A DNA stretch of 64,000 bases from Streptacidiphilus fuscans (GTDB taxonomy: Bacteria; Actinomycetota; Actinomycetes; Streptomycetales; Streptomycetaceae), in NCBI RefSeq assembly GCF_015690355.1, contig NZ_JADPRT010000010.1:62001-126000 (forward strand). The letters are read 5' to 3'. This document shows, piece by piece, positions 43,171-51,662 of this stretch (the first letter of the stretch is position 1; every line of letters starts with the position of its first letter). A model generated the notes under the pieces. The model had not been told where the DNA came from. It saw nothing but the letters and a program-made list of their open reading frames with translations, and ran no database searches. Both the position numbers and the translations under genes were made by a program.

Positions 43171-44432
43171 CCGAAACGGACCGGTTTCCCACCCTCGACG
43201 AAATCGGCAAGACAGCGCGCGACCTGGCGACCCGGCACCCGGACCGTGCCCGTCTCCTCACCGTTGGACAGTCCCGCGCCGGTCAGCCGCTCGAACTCCT
43301 GACGGTGGACGACGCGCCCCGGCGCGCCCTCGTCGTCGCCGGCGCGCACTCCAACGAGTGCGTCGGCGGTGCCACCGTTCTGGAGCTGGCCCGACGCGTC
43401 CTCGCCGAACCCGCGGAAGAGCACGGGATCGGCTGGGACTTCCTGCTCTGCCTGGACCCGGACGGCGCGCGCCTGGTCGAGTGCGCGGGTGAGCAGCCGG
43501 AGGACCTGCTCGCGCACCTCCGGGGCTTGTTCCGCCCGGCGGGCGAGGAGCAGCCGGAGTGGGCGCCGTCCGTCGGCGCCGCCCCGCCGGAGAGCGAGGC
43601 GCTGCTCCGCGTCATCGAGGAGCGGCGGCCGTTCCTGCAGTGCTCCCTGCACGGCACCGACGTGGGCGGCACCTTCGTGCAGACCACCCGTCATCTCCCG
43701 GGCCTGGAACGGACGCTGACGGCGAGCGCGACGGAGCTCGGCATCCCCGTCGAGGACGGGCCGTACGACGCGTTCTACTGGCCCTCCCCCGCGCCCGGCA
43801 TCTTCGTGATGCCGCCTTCCCCACCGGACGAACGGCGCACCCACACCCACGCCAGCTCACGCGAGCTGGGCACCACGACCTGGCACGCGCCGACCCACTA
43901 CGGCGGCGAGACCGTCATCGCCGAGGTCCCGCAGTGGACCAGCTGGTCTCTAGCCGACCCCACGCCCTGCCCTGACCCCGGCCCGGCGCTCACGGCCGCG
44001 GCCGACCGCCTGCGCTCCCGCGCGCACCTGCTCTCCGGCCTCCTCGCCCGGCTGCGCGACCACGGCCCGCTGACCCGAGGCGCCCGCTCGGCGCTGAGCG
44101 CGTGCGCGCCGCTGGCGGACGAGTGGGACCCGCGCGTCTCCCTCCCGGGCGGCCCGCAGTTGCCGCCGGTCCTCAGCGGGGGACGCGTGGCGTCACTCGA
44201 ACTCTGGTCCCACCGCATCCCGCTGCGCGCGGCGGCGATGCTCCGCCGCTGCGCGGACGCACCCTCGGACGCGGAACTCCACAACCGCCTCGACGGCCTC
44301 CTCCGCGCGTGGTGCGCGGAGTACGCGGCGCGGTTCACCCCGCAGTGGCTCCCGATCGACCGTCAGGTGGAACACCAGATCCGGCTGGTACGGGCGGCAG
44401 CGAGCCTGGCGACCGCCAACCTCCGTCACTGA
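43167..44432 (+). CDS. M14-family zinc carboxypeptidase-like protein, start codon unclear
   Basis: About 421 residues. Zinc ligands of the M14 fold are visible: HSNE in VVAGAHSNECVGG (His and Glu), the third ligand His in LQCSLHGTDVGG, and a candidate catalytic Glu in GGETVIAEVP. The C-terminal third is helical and of unknown role. The protein should begin at VTETDRFPTLDEIGK, right behind GGAGGA, but that codon is GTA, not GTG. No ATG, GTG or TTG occurs in frame nearby: the closest upstream is a TTG near 42925 inside DUF2567, the first downstream a GTG near 43306. ACG at 43176 has good spacing. The function is probably peptide or amide hydrolysis in the cytoplasm, as no signal peptide is seen. 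Confidence 0.75.
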   Translation, partial: VTETDRFPTLDEIGKTARDLATRHPDRARLLTVGQSRAGQPLELLTVDDAPRRALVVAGAHSNECVGGATVLELARRVLAEPAEEHGIGWDFLLCLDPDGARLVECAGEQPEDLLAHLRGLFRPAGEEQPEWAPSVGAAPPESEALLRVIEERRPFLQCSLHGTDVGGTFVQTTRHLPGLERTLTASATELGIPVEDGPYDAFYWPSPAPGIFVMPPSPPDERRTHTHASSRELGTTTWHAPTHYGGETVIAEVPQWTSWSLADPTPCPDPGPALTAAADRLRSRAHLLSGLLARLRDHGPLTRGARSALSACAPLADEWDPRVSLPGGPQLPPVLSGGRVASLELWSHRIPLRAAAMLRRCADAPSDAELHNRLDGLLRAWCAEYAARFTPQWLPIDRQVEHQIRLVRAAASLATANLRH

Positions 44433-44437
44433 CCTTC

Positions 44438-44555
44438 AGTTGCACTACCTCAGGGGCGCGGGGAACTGCGCGATCAACCACCCGGTGCGGATGGCCCTGC
44501 ATGTTGAGGACCAACTGTCGTGGGTGGCTTGTCGCGCAGAGCCTCGCGCCCCTGG
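44438..44555. repeat. Dispersed palindromic repeat, copy C
   Basis: Begins AGTTGCACTA like copy B, followed by the identical 22-bp arm (44452-44473). The right arm (44532-44553) has three mismatches. The loop shares GTGCGGATGGCCCTGC with copy B. It lies between the convergent M14 and dnaE genes and probably acts as their terminator. Confidence 0.8.
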
Positions 44556-44565
44556 CGGCTAGCGG

Positions 44566-47500
44566 CTACACCGCCGCCCAGGCGCCCGCGCCCAGCATTC
44601 CCTTGATGTCGCTGGCGAAGCCGTTGTCCGGGTCCACCAGGAAGCCCAGTTCGAAGAGCACGTTGCGGGTGTGACCCTCCATCAATAGCCGGACCGGGAC
44701 GTCCCCGGGGTGCGCCTGCATCGCGCGCTTCAGCTCGGCGACCAGCTGGGCGTTGATCTTCCGCTCGTGGATGGTGAGTTGGACCGGCGGCTTGCCGCCG
44801 TGCTCCGCCGCGGAGATGTCGAGCGGCTGCATCTCCGAGCCGAAGATGCTCAGCGCACCGTCCCGCTCGTTGAGGCGGCCCTTGACCGCGACGACGTTGT
44901 CCTCCACCAGCATCTCGCTGAGCAGCATGTACGTCTTCGGGAAGAACAGCACCTCGACCGAGCCGTCACGGTCGGCCAGGGTGATCAGCGCCCACGCGTT
45001 GCCCGCCTTGTTGATCCGGCGGTCCACCGACGTGATCAGCCCGGAGAGCTTGACCTCGCCCTCGGTCCGCCCGGACCCCAGCAGCTCCGCGATCGACGTG
45101 TCGCGGTTGCGCGCGAGAATGTGCTCCGCGCCGTCCAGCGGGTGGCTCGAGACGTACAGGCCGAGCATCTCCCGCTCGGTGGAGAGCAGGTGCTTGCGCG
45201 GCCACTCCTTCTCGTCGAGGACGAAGTCCAGCCCGATGGTCGGGGTGTCGTTGCCGTCGTCGATCGCGCCGAACAGGTCGTCCTGGCCGATCGCGGCCTG
45301 CTTCTTGACGCCGATGACCGCGTCGATCGCGTTCTCCGCGACGGCGACCAGGCCGCGTCGCGTGTGGCTCAGCGAGTCGAACGCACCGGCCTTGATCAGG
45401 GAGTCGACGGCGCGCTTGTTGCAGACCGGGAGCTCGACCTTGTCCAGGAAGTCCGCGAAGGTGACGTACTTACCCTTCGTCTTCCGGGTCTCCACCAGCG
45501 AGTCGATGACGTTCTCACCGACGTTGCGGATGGCCTTGAGCCCGAACCGGACGTCCTCGCCGACGGCGGTGAAGTCGGTGACGGACTCGTTGATGTCCGG
45601 CGAGAGCACGCGGATGCCCTGGGCACGCGCGTCGGCCAGGTAGATGGCCATCTTGTCCTTGTCGTCGCCGACGGACGTGAGCAGCGCGGCCATGTACTCA
45701 GCCGGGAAGTTGGCCTTGAGGTAGGCGGTCCAGTAGGAGACCAGCCCGTACGCGGCGGAGTGCGACTTGTTGAAGGCGTAGCCGGCGAACGGGACCAGCA
45801 CGTCCCACACCGCCTGGATGGCCTCGTCCGAGTAGCCGCGCTCCTTGCAGCCCGCGTGGAAGGGGACGAACTCCTTCTCCAGGACCTCCTTCTTCTTCTT
45901 GCCCATCGCTCGGCGGAGCAGGTCAGCCTGTCCGAGGCTGTACCCGGCCAGCACCTGCGCGGCTCGCTGCACCTGCTCCTGATAGACGATCAGACCGTAG
46001 GTGGGGCCGAGGACGTCCTTGAGCGGCTCCTCCAGCTCCGGGTGGATCGGCGTGATCTCCTGCTGGGCGTTCTTGCGCAGGGCGTAGTTGGTGTGCGAGT
46101 TCATGCCCATCGGGCCCGGACGGTACAGCGCGGAGACGGCGGAGATGTCGGCGAACTCGGTGGGCTTCATCAGCCGCAGCAGCGCGCGCATGGGACCACC
46201 ATCGAGCTGGAACACGCCCAGGGTGTCGCCGCGCTGGAGCAGTTGGAAGGTGACCGGGTCGTCCAGCGGGATCTCGTCGCAGTCGACGTCGACGCCACGG
46301 TTGGCCTTGATGATCTTGATGCAGTGATCGATGATGCCCAGGTTGCGCAGACCCAGGAAGTCCATCTTGATCAGGCCCATGGCTTCGCACGACGGGTAGT
46401 CGAAGCCGGTGATGATGGTGCCGTCCTTGTCCCGCATGTGCAGCGGGATCAGGTCCAGCAGCGGGGCCGAGGAGAGGATGACGGCCGCGGCGTGCACGCC
46501 GGTGCCGCGGATCAGGCCCTCGATGCCCATGCCCGTGTCGATGATCTTCTTGACGTCGGGCTCGTTGTCGTAGAGGGCGCGGATCTCGGTGCCCTCGTTG
46601 TAGCGCGCGTGCTCGGAGTCGAAGAGGTCCTTGAGCGGGACGCCCTTGCCCATCACGTCCGGCGGCATCGCCTTGGTGATCTTGTCGCCCATGGCGAAGG
46701 GGTAGCCGAGGATGCGCGAGGAGTCCTTGACGGCGGCCTTGGCCTTGATGGTGCCGAAGGTGTTCACCTGGGCCGTGTACGCGGCGCCGTACTTCTCGCT
46801 GACGTAGCGGACCATCTGGTCGCGCTGGCGGTCGTCGAAGTCGATGTCGACGTCCGGGGGGTTGATGCGCTCGGGGTTGAGGAACCGCTCGAACAGCAGA
46901 TCGTGCTCGATCGGGTCGAGCTGGGTGATGCCGGTCAGATAGGCGACCATCGAGCCTGCGGCGGAACCACGGCCGGGGCCGACGGGGATGCCGTTGTCGC
47001 GGGCGTGCTGGCAGATGTCCGCGACCACGAGGAAGTAGGAGGAGAAGCCCATCGGGTCGATGACGGACATCTCCAGCTCGATCCGGTCGAGCACGTCCTG
47101 ACCGGGGTTGTCGCCGAAGCGCCGCTTGAGGCCCTCGCCGATCTTCTGACGCAGGTAGCTGACCTGGGTCTCGCCCTCCGGCACGTCGAACTGCGGCATC
47201 CGGTCGACGAAGTCGAAGACCTCGTCGTACGGCTCGATCATCGACTCGACGAGGAGCGTGTTGTCGCACGCCTCCGGCAGCTCGGAGAAGAGGGCGCGCA
47301 TCTCCTCGGCGGTCTTGAGGTAGTAGCCGGAGCCGTTGAACTTGAAGCGGTTCGGGTCGTCCTTGTTCTTGCCGACGCCGATGCAGAGCAGGTTGTCGTG
47401 CGCGTCCGCCTGGTCGGCGGTGACGTAGTGCGAGTCGTTGGTGGCCAGCAGCGGGATGTTCAGGTCCTTGGCGAGGCGCAGCAGGTCCATCCGGACGTCG

Positions 47501-48123
47501 CGCTCGATGTCGAGCCCGTGGTCCATCAGCTCAAGGAAGTAGTTCTCCCTGCCGAAGATGTCCTGGTACGCCGAGGCCGCCGCGACGGCCTCCTCGTACT
47601 GCCCGAGCCGCAGCCGGGTCTGCACCTCGCCCGAGGGGCAGCCGGTGGTGGCGATGATGCCCTCGGCGTGCTGGGAGATGATCTCCCGGTCCATCCGGGG
47701 CTTCATGTAGTAGCCCTCGATGGAGGCCAGCGAGGAGAGCCGGAACAGGTTCCGCAGGCCGCCCACGTTCTTGGCCCACATCGTCATGTGGGTGTAACGG
47801 CCACCGCCGGAGACGTCCTTGCCGCCCTCACCACTGGCGTCACCACCGGCCATCCGGCCGCCCTGCTGACCCCAGAAGGTCTGCTTCTTGTGGGTGCGGC
47901 TGCCGGGCGCGACGTAGGCCTCGATGCCGATGATCGGCTTGACCGGGTGCTTCTTGGCGATCTGGAAGAACTCGTACGCGCCGAACATGTTCCCGTGGTC
48001 GGACATCGCGATCGCGGGCATACCCTGTCGCTCGACCTCGGCGAACATCTTGCCGTTCTTCGCGGCCCCGTCCAGCATCGAGAACTCTGTGTGAACGTGC
48101 AGGTGAACGAAGCTGTCAGCCAC
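44566..48123 (-). CDS. dnaE: DNA polymerase III alpha subunit
   Basis: DnaE, 1185 residues, the main replicative polymerase. The N-terminal PHP domain begins FVHLHVHTEFSMLDG with His7, 9 and 11 and is of the intact, metal-binding kind that proofreads in actinobacterial DnaE1. The polymerase active-site acids are in PDVDIDFDD (about 423-431). A helix-hairpin-helix follows (about 870-930), and an OB fold at about 1010-1090 (KLSGLITSVDRR). Length fits DnaE1 rather than the mutagenic DnaE2. Divergent from the MscS gene. Confidence 0.97.
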   Translation of the reverse strand: MADSFVHLHVHTEFSMLDGAAKNGKMFAEVERQGMPAIAMSDHGNMFGAYEFFQIAKKHPVKPIIGIEAYVAPGSRTHKKQTFWGQQGGRMAGGDASGEGGKDVSGGGRYTHMTMWAKNVGGLRNLFRLSSLASIEGYYMKPRMDREIISQHAEGIIATTGCPSGEVQTRLRLGQYEEAVAAASAYQDIFGRENYFLELMDHGLDIERDVRMDLLRLAKDLNIPLLATNDSHYVTADQADAHDNLLCIGVGKNKDDPNRFKFNGSGYYLKTAEEMRALFSELPEACDNTLLVESMIEPYDEVFDFVDRMPQFDVPEGETQVSYLRQKIGEGLKRRFGDNPGQDVLDRIELEMSVIDPMGFSSYFLVVADICQHARDNGIPVGPGRGSAAGSMVAYLTGITQLDPIEHDLLFERFLNPERINPPDVDIDFDDRQRDQMVRYVSEKYGAAYTAQVNTFGTIKAKAAVKDSSRILGYPFAMGDKITKAMPPDVMGKGVPLKDLFDSEHARYNEGTEIRALYDNEPDVKKIIDTGMGIEGLIRGTGVHAAAVILSSAPLLDLIPLHMRDKDGTIITGFDYPSCEAMGLIKMDFLGLRNLGIIDHCIKIIKANRGVDVDCDEIPLDDPVTFQLLQRGDTLGVFQLDGGPMRALLRLMKPTEFADISAVSALYRPGPMGMNSHTNYALRKNAQQEITPIHPELEEPLKDVLGPTYGLIVYQEQVQRAAQVLAGYSLGQADLLRRAMGKKKKEVLEKEFVPFHAGCKERGYSDEAIQAVWDVLVPFAGYAFNKSHSAAYGLVSYWTAYLKANFPAEYMAALLTSVGDDKDKMAIYLADARAQGIRVLSPDINESVTDFTAVGEDVRFGLKAIRNVGENVIDSLVETRKTKGKYVTFADFLDKVELPVCNKRAVDSLIKAGAFDSLSHTRRGLVAVAENAIDAVIGVKKQAAIGQDDLFGAIDDGNDTPTIGLDFVLDEKEWPRKHLLSTEREMLGLYVSSHPLDGAEHILARNRDTSIAELLGSGRTEGEVKLSGLITSVDRRINKAGNAWALITLADRDGSVEVLFFPKTYMLLSEMLVEDNVVAVKGRLNERDGALSIFGSEMQPLDISAAEHGGKPPVQLTIHERKINAQLVAELKRAMQAHPGDVPVRLLMEGHTRNVLFELGFLVDPDNGFASDIKGMLGAGAWAAV

Positions 48124-48272
48124 GTTGCGGGGCCCCCTCTAGGCGCACAGGTTTACACGGGAACCATGGCAACCTTATGGAGATCCAAGATCGACTTCAA
48201 GCTGGACAGGCCCGTTCGACAGCCGTGGCAAAATGATCGAAATGTCCCAGATCCCGTCATGACCGAGGAGCC

Positions 48273-49298
48273 ATGAGCTGGAACGTGATCGGGCAGCTGA
48301 TCGCCGTCGCCCTGACCATCGGCCTCACCCTGCTCATCGGCTGGCTGGTCGACAAGGCGCTCCAGCGGATCGCCGCCAGGCACCCGGAGACGACCGTCTG
48401 GCCGTCCCTACGGCGCATCAGGATCCCGCTGCAGTTCGTCGTCTGCCTGTCGCTGCTGCTGGCGAACGCGCCGCTCGCCCAGCTCTTCGACAGCCATGCG
48501 GGCGACGTCCGGCACGGCCTGCTGCTCGCGCTGATGGCCTCCGTCGGCTGGCTGGTCAACCGGGTGCTGTCGGCGGTCCTGTCCGCCTTCTTCGCCCGCT
48601 ACCGGGAGTTCGCCGACGACGCGGCGCGGGTGCAGCGGGTCCGCACCCAGATCAGCATCCTGCGGCGGACCGCCAGCGCGCTGGTGATCCTGGTCACCGT
48701 CGCCGCGATGCTGCTCACCTTCCAGGGCATGCGCACCCTCGGCGCTTCACTGCTCGCCTCGGCTGGGCTGATCGGCATCGTCGCCGGTATCGCGGCGCAG
48801 AGCACGCTGGGGAACTTCTTCTCCGGGCTGGTGATCGCCTTCGGCGACATGGTCCGAATCGGCGACACCGTGGTGGTCGAGCAACAGCAGGGCACGGTCG
48901 AGGAGATCACCCTCTCCTACCTGGTCGTCAGGCTCTGGGACCAGCGCCGGCTGGTCGTCCCGGTCTCGTACTTCGTCAGCCGCCCGTTCGAGAACTGGAC
49001 CCGCGCCGACCCGCACACCACCGGCTCGGTCCTGCTCCACCTCGACCACACCACCCCGGTCCCGGAACTCCGCGAGGAGTTCCGCAAGCTGTTGGTCGGC
49101 AGCAAGGAGTGGGACGGCCGCGACTGGGGGCTGGTCGTCTTCGACACCACGCCCTCGACCATGGTGGTCCGCGCGACGATGACAGCGCGCAACCCGGACG
49201 ACGCCTTCACCCTCAAGTGCCGCGCCCGCGAGGAGCTCCTCGCCTGGCTCCGCGACAAGCACCCCGGCGCGCTCCCGCGCGTGCGCACCGGCGAGTAG
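48273..49298 (+). CDS. MscS-family mechanosensitive channel
   Basis: A 341-residue small-conductance mechanosensitive channel homologue. It has four membrane segments (about 5-25, 50-70, 78-98, 128-150) before the pore helix (LLASAGLIGIVAGIAAQSTLGNFFSGL, about 160-186), followed by the beta domain (IRIGDTVVVEQQQGTVEEITLSYLVVRLWDQRRLVVP) and the alpha/beta cytoplasmic domain. It releases solutes on hypo-osmotic shock. GAGGAG lies before the ATG. No signal for a ligand-binding extension. Confidence 0.92.
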   Translation: MSWNVIGQLIAVALTIGLTLLIGWLVDKALQRIAARHPETTVWPSLRRIRIPLQFVVCLSLLLANAPLAQLFDSHAGDVRHGLLLALMASVGWLVNRVLSAVLSAFFARYREFADDAARVQRVRTQISILRRTASALVILVTVAAMLLTFQGMRTLGASLLASAGLIGIVAGIAAQSTLGNFFSGLVIAFGDMVRIGDTVVVEQQQGTVEEITLSYLVVRLWDQRRLVVPVSYFVSRPFENWTRADPHTTGSVLLHLDHTTPVPELREEFRKLLVGSKEWDGRDWGLVVFDTTPSTMVVRATMTARNPDDAFTLKCRAREELLAWLRDKHPGALPRVRTGE

Positions 49299-49408
49299 CG
49301 CACACTTTCGGGTGAGACCTCCAGCGATCACCGCGATCTGTCAGTGCCCCGCGCTAGCTTCCTCACTGTAGGAACCAGCACACATGGGCCGACCGATCGG
49401 GGGCGCGG

Positions 49409-49966
49409 ATGGCCGCCACTGAACACTCCACTCAGGACTCGTCGCATCGAGACCTTGTCGACGCCGTGCTCAACCTGTCGGTTTCCGAAGGCTTCCGCAC
49501 CGAACTGACCGAGGGGAAGATCATTGTGTCCCCACCGTCGGATGGCGCCCACGGAACCCTCATCAGCAACGTGGCAAGACAGCTCCATCGCCACGCGGAG
49601 CTTGATGTCGATTTCCTGCCGAACAAGGGCCTTGTCGTCCCCGGGTGTTTGTTCGTTCCGGGCGGCACGGTGGTCGCGGCGGGTAGGTTCCGGGACGCAG
49701 AGCCGTGGGCCGATCCGCTGGGGGTCCTCCTGGTCCTGGAGGTGTCTTCGACACGCCCTGACATGGACCGAGAGGCAAAGCGACTCGCTTACGCCAAGGC
49801 AGATATCCCCTGCTACCTGCTGGTCGACCGCGCCGCGGGCAAGGTCACCCTGTTCACGAACCCCGAGCAGGGCGACTACCAGACGGACATCCGCGTGAGC
49901 TTCGGCAAACCCATCGACCTGCCCGAGCCCTTCAGCTTCAGACTCGACACGACGCCCTTCACCTGA
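49409..49966 (+). CDS. Uma2-family (DUF820) nuclease-fold protein
   Basis: A 185-residue protein of the Uma2 family, a PD-(D/E)xK-fold group common in cyanobacteria and actinobacteria. The core VLLVLEVSSTRPDMDREAKRLAYAKADIPCYLLVD holds the expected Glu, Asp and Lys of the site. The upstream Asp is less clear because the usual PDV region is replaced by DPLGVLL. Biological role is unknown. Codon use is more relaxed than in the neighbours (for example ATT, CTT, GAA), which hints at later acquisition. It overlaps the convergent EamA gene by 8 bp. Confidence 0.85.
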   Translation: MAATEHSTQDSSHRDLVDAVLNLSVSEGFRTELTEGKIIVSPPSDGAHGTLISNVARQLHRHAELDVDFLPNKGLVVPGCLFVPGGTVVAAGRFRDAEPWADPLGVLLVLEVSSTRPDMDREAKRLAYAKADIPCYLLVDRAAGKVTLFTNPEQGDYQTDIRVSFGKPIDLPEPFSFRLDTTPFT

Positions 49967-50921
49967 CACTCCGTCGGTTCGCGAGCATCACGCCCGCCGC
50001 CACGAACGCCGTCCCGGCCAACACGGGGAGGGTCAGTGACTCGCCCAGCAGGGGGACGGCGGCGGCCGCCGTCAGGACGGGGCTGAGGCTGCCGACGGTG
50101 GTGCAGCGTTCGGGGCCGAGGCGGCGGATCGCGGTGGCGTAGAAGAGGCCGGAGCAGATGCCGGTGCCGACGCCCTGGACGAGCAGGAAGACGAGCACGT
50201 CGCGCGGGGCGGCGTGGGAGGCCTGGGTGAGGAGCGTGCTCGGCAGCACGCCCGCGAGGGACAGCAGGGCAATGACGACGACGGTCGGGACGCAGAGCAG
50301 GCCCATCGACGCGACGGGGTCGAGCGAGATCTCGCGCAGTCCGACGGTGTAGACGGCCCAGAGGCCGCTGGCGAGCAGCAACAGGCCGACCCCGCCCAGG
50401 GTGTGGCCACCGCCGCCCACCAGGTCGGGCCCGACGAGAGCGAGCGCGCCCAGGCCGATGAGCCCGAGGCCCACGCCCTGGAGCCCACGCGGGACGCGCC
50501 CGCCGCGGGCGGCCAGGGCCGCGACGAAGAGCGGGACCATGCCCGGCACCAGCGCGCCGACGAACGCCGCCGAGGTGAGCGCGCCGCCGTAGGTCACCGC
50601 CAGGTAGAACGGCACGCCGCCACCGAGGACGATCTTCGCGACGGGCGCCCAGCGCAGGCCCGCCGCCCGCGTGAACTGGGCCCGGCGACGCCACAACGCG
50701 GGCGCGAAGGCGAGCGCCGGGAGACCGAAACGGATCAGCGCCGCATCCGCCGGGCGCAGCGTGGACGAGGCCAACGCGCGGTCACTGAGCGCGAACGCGC
50801 TCCACAGGCAGACCGTCGCCACCAACGCGGTGACACCGAGCGGATCGGCCACCCGCCGTCCGGCCGGGCGCGGGGCCGAGGCTTCGACAGTAGGGACGGC
50901 CGCGGTGGTGCTGAGGGACAT
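49959..50921 (-). CDS. EamA/DMT-family exporter
   Basis: A 320-residue transporter with ten membrane segments in two EamA repeats, the layout of drug/metabolite exporters such as those for amino acids and related metabolites. It is divergent from an Lrp/AsnC-type regulator, a very common pair in which the regulator controls the exporter in response to an amino acid. The substrate is probably an amino acid or analogue; this is inferred from the pair. Confidence 0.9.
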   Translation of the reverse strand: MSLSTTAAVPTVEASAPRPAGRRVADPLGVTALVATVCLWSAFALSDRALASSTLRPADAALIRFGLPALAFAPALWRRRAQFTRAAGLRWAPVAKIVLGGGVPFYLAVTYGGALTSAAFVGALVPGMVPLFVAALAARGGRVPRGLQGVGLGLIGLGALALVGPDLVGGGGHTLGGVGLLLLASGLWAVYTVGLREISLDPVASMGLLCVPTVVVIALLSLAGVLPSTLLTQASHAAPRDVLVFLLVQGVGTGICSGLFYATAIRRLGPERCTTVGSLSPVLTAAAAVPLLGESLTLPVLAGTAFVAAGVMLANRRSVR

Positions 50922-51017
50922 GACGGCACAACTCCACTGGATGCCAAAGCTGGGGGAACATCGGCAATGCTATGGCGACAGGCGAGGCATGCGATTGCTA
51001 AAAATGTCTCCAGAGAC

Positions 51018-51039
51018 CTGCCAAGAGGCAGAATCTGCC
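51018..51039. promoter_or_regulatory. Triple-arm repeat in EamA/Lrp divergent promoter
   Basis: CTGCC-AAGA-GGCAG-AAT-CTGCC: one central arm can pair with either flanking arm. It lies 32 bp before the Lrp start. It is a candidate Lrp site or alternative hairpin. Confidence 0.4.
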
Positions 51040-51070
51040 ACAGATACGGCCCCAAGGAGGCATGGCGCAC

Positions 51071-51562
51071 ATGGACACCGTCGACCGCGCGATCATCCGC
51101 GAGCTGCAGCAGGACGGCCGCCTTACCAACCAGGAGCTCGCCGACCGCGTCCGGCTCTCCCCCTCCCCCTGCCTGCGCCGGGTGCGTCGGCTCGAGGAGT
51201 CCGGAGTGATCGAGGGCTACACGGCCCTGGTCGACCAGTCCGTCTTCGGCCTGCCGGTCACCGCCTTCGTCCGGATCCGGCTGGAACGGCACACCGCGGC
51301 GAGCGTCGAGGCCTTCGAGGAGCACGTCCAGCAGATCGACCACATCCAGGACTGCTACCTGATGGCGGGCAGCACCGACTACCTGCTCCGCATCGTCGTC
51401 GAGGACCTCCAAGCCTACGAACGCCTGGTCCGCACCCGCCTCCACGCGATCCCGGGGATCGCGTCCATCGAGTCCGAGTTCGCCTTCGGCAGCGTCAAGC
51501 ACACCCGCGTCTTCCCCCAGCCGGTCCCCTCCCGGACCAGGACCACCGAAGGAGCAAACTGA
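51071..51562 (+). CDS. Lrp/AsnC-family transcriptional regulator
   Basis: A 163-residue regulator: helix-turn-helix at about 3-50 (DRAIIRELQQDGRLTNQELADRVRLSPSPCLRRVRRLE) and the RAM ligand-binding domain (about 65-145, with the GSTDYLLRI turn). The ATG at 51071 is preferred because AAGGAGG lies ten bases upstream; it is one base from the ATG at 51062. Members respond to amino acids. Target is likely the divergent EamA exporter. Confidence 0.92.
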   Translation: MDTVDRAIIRELQQDGRLTNQELADRVRLSPSPCLRRVRRLEESGVIEGYTALVDQSVFGLPVTAFVRIRLERHTAASVEAFEEHVQQIDHIQDCYLMAGSTDYLLRIVVEDLQAYERLVRTRLHAIPGIASIESEFAFGSVKHTRVFPQPVPSRTRTTEGAN

Positions 51563-51662
51563 CGTGCCGCGCGTGGCCGAAAGAATCACCGACCCGCACC
51601 AAGGCGAACCGGTTCGCGCAGAACTACCTGATTCCTGAAGCCAGTTCACGCATCATGGAGCG

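Noticed and set aside
44710..48276. A 1188-codon open frame opposite dnaE
   Set aside because: Same antisense GC artefact; dnaE has all catalytic motifs.
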